Of a stretch of DNA of 64,000 nucleotides, positions 46,653 through 58,325 are shown in pieces. Source of the DNA: Klebsormidium nitens (lineage: Eukaryota; Streptophyta; Klebsormidiophyceae; Klebsormidiales; Klebsormidiaceae); assembly GCA_000708835.1 (NCBI GenBank), contig DF237216.1:21168-85167 (forward strand), read 5' to 3'. A program made the translations under genes and the position numbers. The notes beneath the pieces were generated by a model. That model worked only from the letters and a program-made list of their open reading frames with translations. It did no database searches and was not told where the DNA came from. The stretch's first letter is position 1, and each line of letters begins with the position of its first letter.

Positions 46653-49600
46653 ATGGCGCCCGCTAGTGACCTCCCAGGCGTGCCTGCCACACTTGCAAAT
46701 CAGTTGCAGCAGAACAATCAAGAGCACATTCTCGATCATCTTTCAGAGTTCGAGCCCCCGCATCAACAAGAGCTGATTCAGCAGCTGGAGGGCATTGATC
46801 TTGTAAAGTTGGCCCAGATCTTCCAGGAGTCCATCGCTCCTGCACTACGAGCTGAACATAGCAATCAGACGGGAAGCTCACAAGAAGTTGCAGAGATACA
46901 GCCTGTCAAGAATGTGAGCACAATCAGTGGACGTACAGATGCGGAGAAGGAAAGATGGAACAAGCTTGGGTTGGAAGCGATCGCAAAAGGAGAGGTAGCT
47001 ATCTTGCTGCTAGCGGGGGGTCAGGGGACACGTTTGGGAAGCGACGCCCCCAAGGGGTGTTTCAACATTGGGCTGCCTAGCAGCAAAAGCCTGTTTCAGC
47101 TGCAAGCAGAGCGGATACGGCGCTTGCAAGAGCTGGCCACTGGTGGTGGCGAGAAACGTGCCACCATTCCTTGGTATATTCTAACCAGCCCCTTCACGCA
47201 CCAGCCGTCCCAGGCGTTCTTCAAGGAGCACAACTACTTTGGTCTGCCAGCTGATCAGGTGAGCTCAGAGTGGGGGTGAGCTCAAACAACAGCTGACTTT
47301 GCGAGCTTGATCCGAGCGACTGCGGTTTTGACAGTCGACTTGATTCACCTCTCACCTCTATACAGACGGATCACTCTGTGATCTGAGCAAGTAACATCCA
47401 GACAGTGGACTCAGTCCTCCTCTTATCCCTCACCTCCTACATCAACAGGTCACTCAGATCATCAAGCTCTCTGTAACGACCCCAAGGTCTCAGAGTTTTG
47501 CCGCTGCTATCTCTTGTCCGCTGATTCCTTGTGCCCCCACTTTCTGTTCGTTCCTCAAGTCTCGAAGTCCTGCCACTGCTATCTACTGTCCACTGATTCC
47601 TTATGCCCCCCCGGCAGGTCATCTTCTTCCAGCAAGGCACCCTCCCTTGCCTCGACCGCACTGGCCGCCTCATCCTCGCCACCCCCTCCACGCTCGCCAC
47701 TGCCCCCGATGGAAACGGGGGGGTCTTCCTTGCCCTCAAATCCTCCGGCTGTCTCGCCGACATCTCTCGTCGGGGGGTCAGATACATCGATTGCTTTTCA
47801 GTCGACAATGCGCTGGTCAGAGTGGCAGAGCCAACTTGGATCGGACACTGTATAGAACGGGGGGCAGCAGCCGGGGCTCGGGTGCTTAGGAAGGCGCACC
47901 CCCAGGAAAAAGTGGGCGTGTTTGTGCAACGTGGCGAGGGGGGCCCAGTCGAGGTGGTGGAGTATAGTGAGATGGAGCCAGCACAGGTGGCGGCGACGGA
48001 CCCAGAGACGGAGGAGCTGCGGTTCTCCTGGAGCAACGTGAGGGGATGTTTAAGACTTCCTTGAATACGAATTATTCTGAGACGCGCTGGGGCTCTTTCT
48101 TTCAAAAGGGAGTTTCAACTTCAACTTCGAGCTTCAAACTTCAACTTCGAACTGTGTACTTGATTCCATTGGAAGCAATGTGTTTTGGATTTTATCTAGC
48201 ATGGTTTCATCCATCTTATTGGGCCCTGTTGAGGACGTACTATGATCTTTCATGAAGAAGCATAACGAAGAGTCAGTGGTGGTCATGGAAGGAGTAGAAT
48301 GCGTTTCATTCCTGCTCTGGCATACCAGGCTGAGTCATAAAGCAAACTGATGTAGTAGTCACTCTCATATTATACGCAGCTTCGTCTCATCACTAACCTG
48401 AACTGCGAAATTTTGCAAAGAGAGTCCTTTCATCACGTATGACCTTTCTTCTTTTGAGCTAACTCAAAAAGTCTACTTGTACTGATTGCACTGGCCTACC
48501 TCGCAACCGCTTTGCGCATGTCTCCCTCTTCACTCCTTCGTACACAATGCATCCTTCTTTGGAAGCAACTTCCCTTCTCAGACTCTGCAAGCACTGACCT
48601 TCCCGCACTTTTTCCGGCCGTCAGATTTGCATGCACTTCTTCACGACGGCCTTCCTGGCGCAAGCTGCGGCCGCGCTCGAGCAGAGCCGCAACTACCACG
48701 TGGCCTTCAAGAGCATTCCCTCAATCACCGGGCCTACTCCGGGATGCAAGTTGGAGCAGTTCATCTTTGACGTGTTTCCGTTGGCGGGGCAGGAGGTCGC
48801 CCTTCTCGAGGTGAGGCAGATCCTGCCAAGATATGAAATTTTTGTCGTTTCAACCACGCTTATATTGAGAGGAATAGGCATCTATGGTATGGAATCGTTG
48901 GAAGGGAGGACCCGACTGATTGATACTGCAGCAAAGCAACAAGGACTGCTGAAACAGAAACAGTCCATGTTAAAGAGAATGGTGAGAACACTTTCCATTC
49001 AAAGGCCCAAATCTTCCAAAAGATTGCTTACTGCCTTCTGGTTTGCATCCGGATGCAAAATGGTGCTCTTCATGGAAAATGGTGGAATAACGTTTCATTG
49101 GCAGACTCGTTCCGGTAGCGGGAGCCAGTGCTGTCTGACATGACGCATCTTGAGGAAGCGCGAAAAACCTGAAGGAGAAAAAGTGTTGTTTGAAAGAGAG
49201 AGCCAACTTCCGGGGGGACTGAAAGAGGCGGGTTGAAAGGAGCAAGTCGAGCCATCGACGATGCCACCTCATAGTACTTCTTATTGTAGACGAGTGACTG
49301 GCTTCTCTTTTCTGTTTTGAGAGTAGTGGCAGAGGCGTGTGGGACGTATCTTCTCATAACATACACGGAAGGGATCGAAGAGGAGAGCCAGTGACGCTCA
49401 GGCCAAGACCCAAGCGATCCTCCCTGTATAGAGGGCGATAGGAAACGCTTTCCGATGACCATGGGATACTCGCATCGGCAGAGGCGGTGCTTTTGTGTTC
49501 AAACAGTGCTTTCGGCCCGGAGTGGCATCACTCCGCAATTTTGAATTGCAGTGCAGTCAAAGCAATGAACCTCGCAGCCAGCCCCAATCCTGCTTACCAG

Positions 49601-49923
49601 CTACGACGGGCACCTCGATTTCTATTATTCACCGCATCGAGATGTTTGAACGGTCTCGTTTCTCCCTGCAGGTTGCACGAAGCGAGGAGTTCTCCCCGGT
49701 GAAGAACGCACCCGGTTCTCCTTCAGACTCGCCAGACACGGCACGTGCCCACGTGCTAACGCTGCATAAGCGATGGGTGGAAGCGGCGGGCGGCCAAGTT
49801 GATGTGCAGCCCGGAACTGATGCGTCGGGAGTCGAGGTGTCCCCTCTTATATCGTATGCTGGAGAAGGGTTGGCAGAGTTGGTAGCGGGTCGTAGTTTTG
49901 TTGCCGGCAGGGAGATCATATGA
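46653..49923 (+). CDS. UAP: UDP-N-acetylglucosamine pyrophosphorylase, 4 exons
   Basis: The enzyme makes UDP-GlcNAc from GlcNAc-1-phosphate and UTP for N-glycans, GPI anchors and chitin-like polymers in the cytosol. Exons: 46653-47258, 47618-48037, 48625-48810 and 49672-49923. All are phase 0 and total 487 residues, the usual size for the eukaryotic family. The signature LLAGGQGTRLGSDAPKGC is at about residues 122-139, followed by IGLPSSKSLFQLQAERI, PWYILTSPFTH, FFQQGTLPCL, GRLILATPST and YIDCFSVDNAL. The C-terminal part holds SRNYHVAFKSIP and GCKLEQFIFDVFP, and the last exon has the RSEEFSPVKN block. Every expected family block is present without breaks. The 864-bp intron 3 (48811-49671) contains no recognised element. 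Confidence 0.95.
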
Positions 49924-50591
49924 ATGATGCATGAGATGGTATCTGAGTTTCAAACATTAAGTTGAGCTTCTGAAGTTGAGATATTGAAGCATCTCAATTA
50001 ATAGTTGAGGGCAAGCTGGCAGTGCTACGTGAAATAAAGCTAAAGCAGCGGGTGCAGATAAAGTCAAAGATGAGTATAATAACGGCAAACATCAAGTTCG
50101 TCATGGTTTTGATCCTGCCTGTAGCGCGCATCGCCGTCAAGCATCTTACAACAACAAAAGCACTAGACCTTACGAACCGATCTGCTCGCCATTCATAGAA
50201 TGCTATTGTGCACTGCACATGCGTGACAAGGCGTGACGGCCGTCTAACTTGACATGAGAGGCTGCAATCTCGCTGTTCCTGAAAACGTCATGCCATGCAT
50301 GTATGTCACTATGTCTGTATGAAAATTCTTGGGACGCGTTGGCAACTGGTTCAATCGGTTCATATTCAGAGCAATAAGCAACTAGGTAGCTTGGCCCTGG
50401 CATTGAAGGCAAGTATGACAAAGTTAAAAACAAGACTCTAGCTCTAATTGAGAACCTGGTCGGGCAACAGGATTTGAGCAAACATGACTTTGCAACAATC
50501 TGCAAAGTGTAAATTCAAGCGTCATATATGAACTATGTGCACAACCAAGCTTTTATGCATAATGTCACGCCCCAAAATCAGCCTCGACTGC
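49924..50591. other. Spacer downstream of UAP
   Basis: AT-leaning sequence contains the UAP 3' end and the 3' end of the convergent minus-strand gene. It holds only short frames with no motif. A TTGAG-type word repeats near 49960-50010. Confidence 0.45.
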
Positions 50592-51407
50592 CTAAGCTCC
50601 CTTATCCCAGGGGGCCTTTTTGACCGAAGCTTTCACACGCGCGTCTCTGGCTGCCCATTCCGCCGCACGCTGCTGGGCACGCTGCAATTCTGCCGCTTCT
50701 CGCTCCATGACTATAGCTTTGGCGTGCACCTTCAAGAGCTCTGCTTCCAGCTTTTTGACGGCTTTGTTCACAATCTTTGTACTCTTAGTGGAACAATAGT
50801 CTCCGGGTGAGGAGCGATCCAATTCGTGGAGAAGGCCCAACAGCCAGCGGTATGAGGCAGGCGCCGCCGGTTGCGCTCCCTCAAAAGCTGCCTGCTGGCG
50901 CCGGAACTCCGCTAGAACAAGTGGCCAGAGCTCCTGTGAGCCTATGGCAATGTGCAAGTCTTTCCGTTCGGGGTTCCTGTAGGCACCAAAGAGCCGCAGC
51001 AGAAAAGTTGCGAACTGTTGAAGCTGTTTGTCATAGAAGACTATTCTACCACCTAGCACCGACAGCTCCTCTGCAAAGGCCTCCGGAAACTCCTTTTGGT
51101 GCGATTCCCAGCACTCAAGGAGCCGCGCCGCATGGGCAGCCAACTGCAACTCTCGTTTCATCTTTTCCTCTTCCGTTATTTCCCAAAGGTATGGGCCGCT
51201 CCATTCAGCCACTTCACGGAGAACCCACGCAATGACGACAGAAGGAGCGGGTGTGAGGTCGTCAGTTGCTGTGTTCTCTGCTCCAAAATCTGTCCCTTGA
51301 CAGGTGTCAAGAAGCTCCAAGTTCTGTCCTTTCTGCACGTCCTCTGGAGAGATGCCGTCAGCAGGCGGCGGCCTGGCGGCTCCGAGACAAGAGCAAGCGA
51401 CGCCCAT
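50592..51407 (-). CDS. Lineage-specific MG..C / APWDK family protein, copy 1 (intact)
   Basis: This intronless frame encodes about 271 residues. The conserved start MGVACSC has Gly2 and nearby Cys residues, a typical N-myristoylation plus S-acylation signal for membrane anchoring. The frame is open 70 codons further upstream, but paralogues agree only from this Met. Blocks shared with the other copies: GISPEDVQKG, LLDTCQG, TPAPSVVIAWVL, ELQLAAHAARLLECWE, FAEELSVL, LLRLFGAY, HIAIGSQELWPLVLAEFRR and a Lys/Arg/Glu-rich C-terminal helix ending KKAPWDKGA. No known domain was recognised. The first 45 residues look disordered and the rest helical. A GC-rich block lies just upstream (51470-51610). 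Function is unknown; a peripheral plasma-membrane protein is the inference. Confidence 0.72.
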   Translation of the reverse strand: MGVACSCLGAARPPPADGISPEDVQKGQNLELLDTCQGTDFGAENTATDDLTPAPSVVIAWVLREVAEWSGPYLWEITEEEKMKRELQLAAHAARLLECWESHQKEFPEAFAEELSVLGGRIVFYDKQLQQFATFLLRLFGAYRNPERKDLHIAIGSQELWPLVLAEFRRQQAAFEGAQPAAPASYRWLLGLLHELDRSSPGDYCSTKSTKIVNKAVKKLEAELLKVHAKAIVMEREAAELQRAQQRAAEWAARDARVKASVKKAPWDKGA

Positions 51408-51469
51408 CGCGTCCAGAGCGGAACAAAGACATGCAGCTTTTGCCGAGGGGAGATTTTGCAAGCATGGCC

Positions 51470-51610
51470 GGCGCGTAGCAGCCGCGCGCGCCTTACAACG
51501 GCGGGTTTGGAGGATCAAGATTCGAGGTTCATCGTTCGTGGAGAACCGCGGGCGGCCGGCCGCGGTAGGCGCGAGCCAGCCGACGCACATGCGGCTGCGC
51601 GTGCGCCTCG
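51470..51610. other. GC-rich island upstream of the MG..C family, copy 1
   Basis: GCGCGCGCC, GGGCGGCCGGCCGCGG and GCGCGAGCC words are packed within about 140 bp, immediately 5' of the copy-1 start. Similar islands precede copy 2 (about 53612-53690) and copy 3 (about 62225-62375), so they are a shared promoter-side feature. Confidence 0.45.
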
Positions 51611-52657
51611 ACGCCATTCGATCACATCACTTTCATGTTGTAAATAACCTCAGTTGCGTTTACGCGTCATGCCAGATATCTGGCCATGAGCTCGCCCGCG
51701 TTGTTGCAGAGCGTCTCTTCCTACTTTCTGACTTTGTCGCCTTTCTGACGATGTATTTATTGAGGGCAAAGGTCGGAGAATTTGCGCCGACGTTCATGCA
51801 AGTATTAGTTGATCTTGAACCGCCCATCGTAGACCAATTGCACAATATACGGAAGTCGATATACGCAATACATTGAAGGTTGGCTTCCTAGCAAGGAGTA
51901 CTCTAGCATGCATAGAATTGGCGAGCAGTTAAATGTTTCCCTCCTGCCGGGCCGTGCAGGTTGGAAAGACGCTACCTTCAATTACTATTATAGGCAAGCA
52001 CTTATGGTTTGAAACTTCTTAATCCGGAAGCTTTGATCGATTACGATATACATGTTGGTAAAGTGCGGAGAAGTTGTCACAATCAAGGTAGGATCCAGAG
52101 TTCCGCATGACATTCAGTGTCAATAGCAAGTTTGTTATACGTGAGTGCCGGAGAGACGGTTCGCAGGAGCTCAAGTCTCTTTGTCCGTTCAAAAGCTTGG
52201 GTCCTGAATTTTTTTGCAATGATGATATAGAATAAATCCTCGTATCTGCCTGAATACATTTGTTCAAGGTGCCTCGATCGTGCAAACATAGTGATGAGAT
52301 TTGCAAACGAAAAGGATGACGACAAGGCGTGACGACTGTCCAACTCGGGGGTCTGCTACAACGCTTCGATCCCGTGCTCTCATCAAACTTGGATTGCGGT
52401 TCCGCAGTTCTGAAACGGTCGTTCATGCATTAATGCATGATAACATCTCGGCCATTCGCAGCTAGTCTGGTTTTCTTTCCAAAGAAGCTCAGCAACTAGC
52501 AGATACGAGACGGAGGACTTTTCTCAGGCTCTGACTCTCCGGGCAAACAACTTCAAGCAAACGACTCTGCGACAATTTGCACACACTGGTCGACGAGAGC
52601 AACTACGTACAATCGTCATCGTATTCTGCTTCAGTGCACCGTATGCCCCTACTGACA
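51611..52657. other. Spacer between family copies 1 and 2
   Basis: No gene is supported; the frames are short and without motif. Sequence near 50210-50300 (GTGACGGCCGTCTAACTTG) resembles 52325-52350 (GTGACGACTGTCCAACTCG). The 3' flanks of copies 1 and 2 were therefore duplicated together with the genes. Confidence 0.45.
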
Positions 52658-53478
52658 TCACGCCATTCCCTCCACTGCAGGTGCTTCCTTATCCCAGGGT
52701 GCCCGTTTGAGCGGAGCTTTCATCTGTGCAATTCTGGCTGCCTCTAGCTCTCCCATGGCTTTTCTTTCCATCTCGATAGCTTTGGCGTGGACCTTCAAGA
52801 GCTCTGCCTTCACTGGTCTTATTGCTTTCCACACAGTCCCTGAATTATCAGGGTAAAAACATGCGTTGTACAGAGGCAAGGAGCGATCCACCTCCTGGAG
52901 AAGGCTCAGTATCCAGCGAGTTGAGGCCGGCGATGCCCCTTCCGCTTTCTGAGCTGCCTGATCATGCTTCCGGCGGAACTCCGCCAGTAGGGGAGGCCAG
53001 AGCTCCTGTGAGCCTATGGTGATGTGCAGCGTGTGCAACGTTTCCCCCCAGCAGTATTTGTTAGCGCCAAAAAGCCGAATCAGAAGATGCGTGACCTGAC
53101 GGCATGCATCGCGGCTTGTGTCATCATCACCACCTTTGAAGGGCACTGACAGCTCCTCTGCAAAGGCCTTTGTGAGTTCTTCTCCATGCTTTTCCCAGCA
53201 CTGAAGGGGCACTGAAGCAGCCGCGCCGCATGGGCTGCTAACTGCAGCTCCCTCTTCAACTGATCTTCTAGCCGATTCCAGTCAGCCACGTCACGGAGGA
53301 CCTACGCAATGACGACAGAAGGAGCGGGCGTCAGGTCCTCCGCTGCTGTGTTCTTTCCTTCAAGCTCTGTCCCTTGACAGGTGTCAAGAAGCTCCCGATG
53401 GCCTTTTTGCACGTCCTCAGGGGAGATGACGTCAGCAGGCTGCGGCCCCTCTCCCAAACGGGTGCAGGACGAACCCAT
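52658..53478 (-). pseudogene. MG..C / APWDK family, copy 2, two disabling changes
   Basis: The copy is recognisable from MGSSCTRLGEG to RAPWDKE. First break: the conserved Trp after SVVIA is a TAG stop (53302-53304), where copy 1 has TGG. Second break: an 11-bp tandem duplication (GCACTGAAGGG at 53198-53208, repeated from 53209) shifts the frame inside the LLQCWEKH block. The remaining blocks are well kept: TKAFAEELSV, LLIRLFGANK, HITIGSQELWPPLLAEFRRK, VKAELLKVHAKAIEME. Inactivation therefore looks fairly recent. A downstream 184-codon frame starting near 53212 remains open and could be misannotated as a gene. Confidence 0.85.
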
Positions 53479-55052
53479 CTCGTCCAGAACGTGAACAAAC
53501 ACACGGTATGCTGCGGCATGTGATCCGTATCAACCGCATGCCAGACCGGCGTGTAGCACCGCGTACCCGCGCGTGGGGGTTTGAAGGTTTTTAAAAGAAA
53601 ACCTCTGCCTGCGCGGCCGGCCGCGGCAAGCGCGTTTGACATGCGACGCGGCCGCCGGCACACGTCCCCGGGGCCGGCCGGCCCAGGTTGGGAGCTGCAC
53701 GCCGTCATGCCTGGTACTATAAGAAGCAGGCAGAGGTCTCGCAGAAGTTTGCAGACGTTCGATTTCTACTTTCAGAGCAAGATCGTTGAGTCGCTTTCCG
53801 TGATCTGGCCAGTGCTCCAATTGATATGCCTCAAAAAGCCGTATCGGTTTTCAATCAGCGATTCTTTTGGGTATATGGCTGTCGCACAGAATCCTAGAAG
53901 ATTGGTTGCAGACACCTGTTGCAATGTCCCGCAGCCTAAAGCCTAGGACGACCGTCAATTGTGACCTCGGGTTTGACCAGTACTTATCGAAACGCATTTG
54001 CGAGGGCCAACCGAAATTTTATTAGATTCAAGTACTTAAGCGTTCAAACGCCAATATGCCTCAAATTGCCCATCGACTCGTCATTTCTGTTGAGAACAAT
54101 AGAAAAGGAGCAGGATTCGACTTGGGTGAGAGTAATCCGGGGGCGTCTTGATTGTTTAATGCCGGCCGAGTCACGTGCTTCCGCATGAATCTCCTCAGCA
54201 CTTTATGCGAAAGGCTCAAGCTGATGGATTCCTCCGCTTCTTTTCCGAGGAGCTGAAACGTGTCGGCCAGATCTACCGGGGTTCGTCTGAGCGCCGTCAG
54301 ATCGATCTGCCGGGGTGACGGAAAAGTTACTGTTGCGACAAGAGAGTGCTTGACCATTTTTGCCGGCAGCGCCTCCAAGAACATGTGGCTGCGCGCACAT
54401 TGCAGCAGAACTCAACATTGGGAGCGGGCGGAATTCTCCCCGAGATTTATACGAACAATAAAGTCAAAGCTCGTGCTAAGTACGAGGATGACAGAGCGAC
54501 GCTTGGACGCAAATCGAAGGGTCGAAGTTCGTCAAGTTTGCTAAGTTGTGCGCCGAGACGAAGTTGAAACCTTTGCAACGTGGAAACGGCTCGTTTGCGG
54601 CTGTGCGTCTCAACGGTCTGGCCCCGTCATTTGCAGAGACACCACACGCTAGAGTGCATTTGAAGCGTGGTGCCTCGGAACGACGTTACAGGTACAAGGC
54701 AGTCGCTTTCATCACGATGACTAGAAGACCACGCAGTTCTCGTTACTTCGAACTGTGTCCGCGCTTCGAAGCATCCAAGTCTTCGTTCGACCTTTCATTA
54801 TGACTCTCGTTGCTTTTGTAAGCCGCCTTCGTTCCGTCTTCATCACGTACATCTAGCAGCTAGCTGGCTGAAGCGTGACGGAGGTGAAATACCTAGGTGG
54901 TTGCTGTGACGCTTCACAGGTTCTATCTGAACATCAGGATTTCCAATTCCTTCAAACACTCTTAAGAGGGGGAGCAGACCGTTCTATTTTTGCAAGCATC
55001 CGTCTATCCTCCTCGTCACCTGGTCGAAAACTTGCCCGCCCGCTCAAAAAGC
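53479..55052. other. Spacer with GC island at 53612-53690
   Basis: The island holds GCGGCCGGCCGCGG and GGGGCCGGCCGGCCC. The rest has short frames only. The frames at 54260-54800 show no motif. No RNA gene or transposon ends were seen. Confidence 0.4.
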
Positions 55053-55167
55053 ATGGCTACGTACCTTGTCCATCTTTCTGCCGCGCCTCGCTCTCGCCCT
55101 GCACCTCTTATGCGCCTGCGCCCTCCGAATCGCGGCGACCACCGGCGCCTCCCGCAGACTGATATAG

Positions 55168-56943
55168 TCGCCCCTTTCGGCTCTGACCGCCCCAGTGGCG
55201 AAACTCGCACCGCTGCCAGCGCCATCGTTAGCCCCAACTGCCACGTCGTCTCTGCTCGGCCCGGGGGGCATCCAGCCGCGTAAAACATCCCCCCCCGGGC
55301 CGGCGCCTGTCGTGACGTCACGGACCACGTTACCATCTGTCCCGACCACCCCAAAAAGCGGCCCGATCACTTCACTGGCTCCTGCCCCGGCGCCCGGCCC
55401 GAGTCCTGCTCTGGCCATCCTGGCTTCGGTCCCGAGTATCAACTCCGTCGATCAATTTTTGCGGGTAGCAAATGGCAAGCAGGTGAGCTGTCGACTTGTT
55501 CATAATCAGCGGGTGATTGTTTCTTGATGAAGCTTAATGGGGGTTCGGAGTAGGAGGCACCTCGACGTGGTGATCCCGTCTTTCGGATTCTGGAAATTCG
55601 AAGCGACGAATAAGGATTCTGCAAATATCTCCTTCAGCTAAGCAACAAAGGATCCAGCAATGAGCTATAAGTAGGAGACCAGAGCTAAACTAGGCCCCTG
55701 ATCTCATCCTCTCCTTGTACTGAGGATCACTCAGCCTGTCAACGGCAGAGTGTTCAAGCTGCTTGATGCGGTGCATATATGTCTCAACCAGACTGGGCGG
55801 CACGAAGCTACTCAGGGTTAACAAACCGGGTTTAACGTGTGGTCGTTTTGGGCGACGTTCGGCGCCTGCCCAAAAATCATGTATGCCGGGCTGTTATTCA
55901 GATGTCGGCGACCGGAAACAAGGTTGAGGAAATAATCATCTTTCAAACGGTCGAAAATGGATGTGTGTCACGGCATCGAAGTTGCTCAAGAGCAAACCCT
56001 TCCCTCTGCAGCCGGCGATCATTTTCTTCACCGCAAGTTCTTTCTGTGGACCATGCCGTGACATCAGCTCAGCCTTTGCGCGCTTGGAACAAAAGTATCT
56101 CAACATCAACTTCTTCAAGGTTGACGTCGACGCGCATAGCGTGAGTGCCTCGTTTGAAAAAGTTCTTCCGAAAACTCGAGCTGGCGACTTGAACTCGCTG
56201 CGAGAATGAACTCGCCGCGGGAACAGATTTTTTGATTCACCCAATTTTCCCGGCCCCATCCTTTATATCTTAATTGAACCCACTTGTGCTTATGTATTTG
56301 ATCTTCGATTCCTTGCAAGGAATCATGATTCATGTCTTTTGGCCAACCTCTGAAATCGAGCGGAGACTTTGCTTTTGAGAACGGCCTATCAGCCCATGTG
56401 ACCTGCTGATTGCTTCTGCAGATACGAGATACTTGAGAAGACAACTCTGATGTTTGTATGCCAGTAGTGATGACGACATGTCACTTACTTTCAAAAAGTT
56501 CTATATTCGCGACCACGCCGCGCCTAACTATTCAATACTAAAAGCGGGAGGTTTGTGGCAAATGGCACATCTCGTATGCTTGTACCTACATTAAATTGAT
56601 GTAGGTCGAGCTCCCTAGTTCTCGGTTGAATTGCGGTCAGAGCCTGACAAATTGCGAGTTTCTACATCTAGGTTTTGACATTTCGTGAACACAACGGAGT
56701 GAAAGAGATCAATCCTCGACTGCTGCGACTTTGACAATGCAGGATATTGCGCTCGGAGTGGGAATCCGCGCACTGCCCACGTTTATTGCTGTCAAGAGTG
56801 GGCAATTATTGGGCACAGTTCTTGGGGCAGATTCTAACGCACTGCAAAAACTAGCTGTCAGAATCTCCTCTACGTGGACAGACGTAGCCTCGAGATCGCT
56901 TTCTTGTCAAGCAAGAATCGATATCACTGGACTAGCTTGGTAA
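55168..56943 (+). CDS. Thioredoxin-like protein with FCGPC active site, 5' end unresolved
   Basis: This is a dithiol-disulfide oxidoreductase fold. Exons: about 55168-55482, 56012-56140 and 56743-56943, all phase 0. Exon 1 is Pro/Ala-rich and ends SINSVDQFLRVANGKQ. Exon 2 reads PAIIFFTASSFCGPCRD then FFKVDVDAHS. Exon 3 has IRALPTFIAVKSGQLLG with the cis-Pro, then a tail beyond the usual fold (RSLSCQARIDITGLAW). The active-site Trp is replaced by Phe (FCGPC). Exon 1 has no in-frame Met and meets a TAG at 55165. An ATG at 55053 opens an Arg/Ser/Ala-rich transit-like peptide (MATYLVHLSAAPRSR) in another frame. Either an intron or a base miscount in the G6 or C8 runs near 55260-55300 is needed to join them. 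Plastid targeting is an inference. Confidence 0.75.
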
Positions 56944-58200
56944 GCCTCCCTCGGCCAGACGCCTTGGCCAGACGCAAGCATAAAATTCCAAGGATCTTTT
57001 CAAATGTATGAAGAGAAAGACTTCTTTTAGACACATTTCAGATGAGGGAATCAACTCGAAGACTCTAAGGAATGATACATTTGAATTATGACTGATCCCT
57101 CTGCATTACCTGCTCCACACGGAGAAGAACTTCAAGCCTCCTGACGCTTGATGCCAGGCCAGAATACAACCTCAGAAATCAGAATAGCCTATCAATTAAG
57201 GAAGCTCGGTCGTCCTTGGGCTGCCTGCATGTCACTACTTGGTACTTGCATGACAAACCTTGTACTTGGCATTTCCAATGCTGAGCGCAATTCCTTCCGA
57301 TTCTTGAAGCAGACAAAAAGCACTCAAGCTTCAGTGCCCTTGCAATTCTTATGGACCGTATCATGAAAAGTCGAGCAACTCGGTCTTCCGAACGGAAACG
57401 GATGCCCGTCGTCACTTTTGGCTTCTCGTCTTTGGGTCCACTTCCGGTTGTTTCTTTGCGTGCGGAACGTGTACTTCTTTGCTGACCGAGCGTCGTGAAG
57501 CTGATCTTAGAATCTCTGGACAGGTCCAGACACTCGCGGACAGAGGATACGCTAGCAACTGATTACAGCTCGATGATGACTGGGTAGGACAGCAGCCGTA
57601 AGAACCGTTTCCACGTGCTAAGCAGCTGCTGCAGAGCTTGATAGGATATAAAATGTTCTGAACACAGGCGCTTTTGCCTGGAATTTAATGCCTTACACGT
57701 GCATAAAAAACAATCCAAAATGCGCCTGGGCCCGGGGTTTGAAATGCGGCATCATGACGCACATTCGTCGCGGCCGCCTTGGCGCCCAAGGGGCGCCAGA
57801 TGTGCTCGCGGCAGATTGTCACCAGATGGACGCCACATCTGCCACGCATCACTCACGCACCTGATATTTGTTGATTCACGTCATCGATTGACGCCACTCA
57901 TGCGCCCAACGAGCGTATGCCACGTATGCGCTAAGTGGGCGGAAACTTTCTATATTACTTTGGTGCCAATGGCAGTCAGGGACATGAGGACGTGTGGCGC
58001 CTAAAAAGCATCACTTAGCTGGGGGGTTACTTTGTGATGCAATCGTACATCGCACGAGAATCTCAACCGAGCACGGGCCATTTCACGTGCCCTTGGCCAG
58101 AGCGACATGGGCAACTTCGAGGACTTCGAGGTCACTGGTCTCAGGATTTTCAGAAGTAATAGCCATCAGTATCCGTGGAAACTGACAGGCGATTGATCAC
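56944..58200. other. Spacer downstream of the thioredoxin gene
   Basis: No gene is supported. The region 57760-57990 contains several GGCGCC and CGCCACTCATGCGCC-type words and short imperfect palindromes (GGCGCCCAAGGGGCGCC) but no element ends. Short frames carry no motif. Confidence 0.4.
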
Positions 58201-58325
58201 TTGTCGGAAGGCTTCGGCGTGGTCGGCGCAGGGGTGGTCGGGGCAGGGGTGGTCGGGGCAGAAGTGGTCGGGGCAGGGATGGTCGGGGCAGGGAGGATTG
58301 GGCTAGGGGCGGTCGGGAAAGGCGT
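58201..58325. repeat. 15-bp minisatellite
   Basis: About eight units of the type GGGGCAGGGGTGGTC with small variants. In one plus frame it would read as repeated VVGAG pentapeptides, and on the minus strand as Pro/Arg-rich repeats. Neither frame has further support as coding. Confidence 0.8.
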
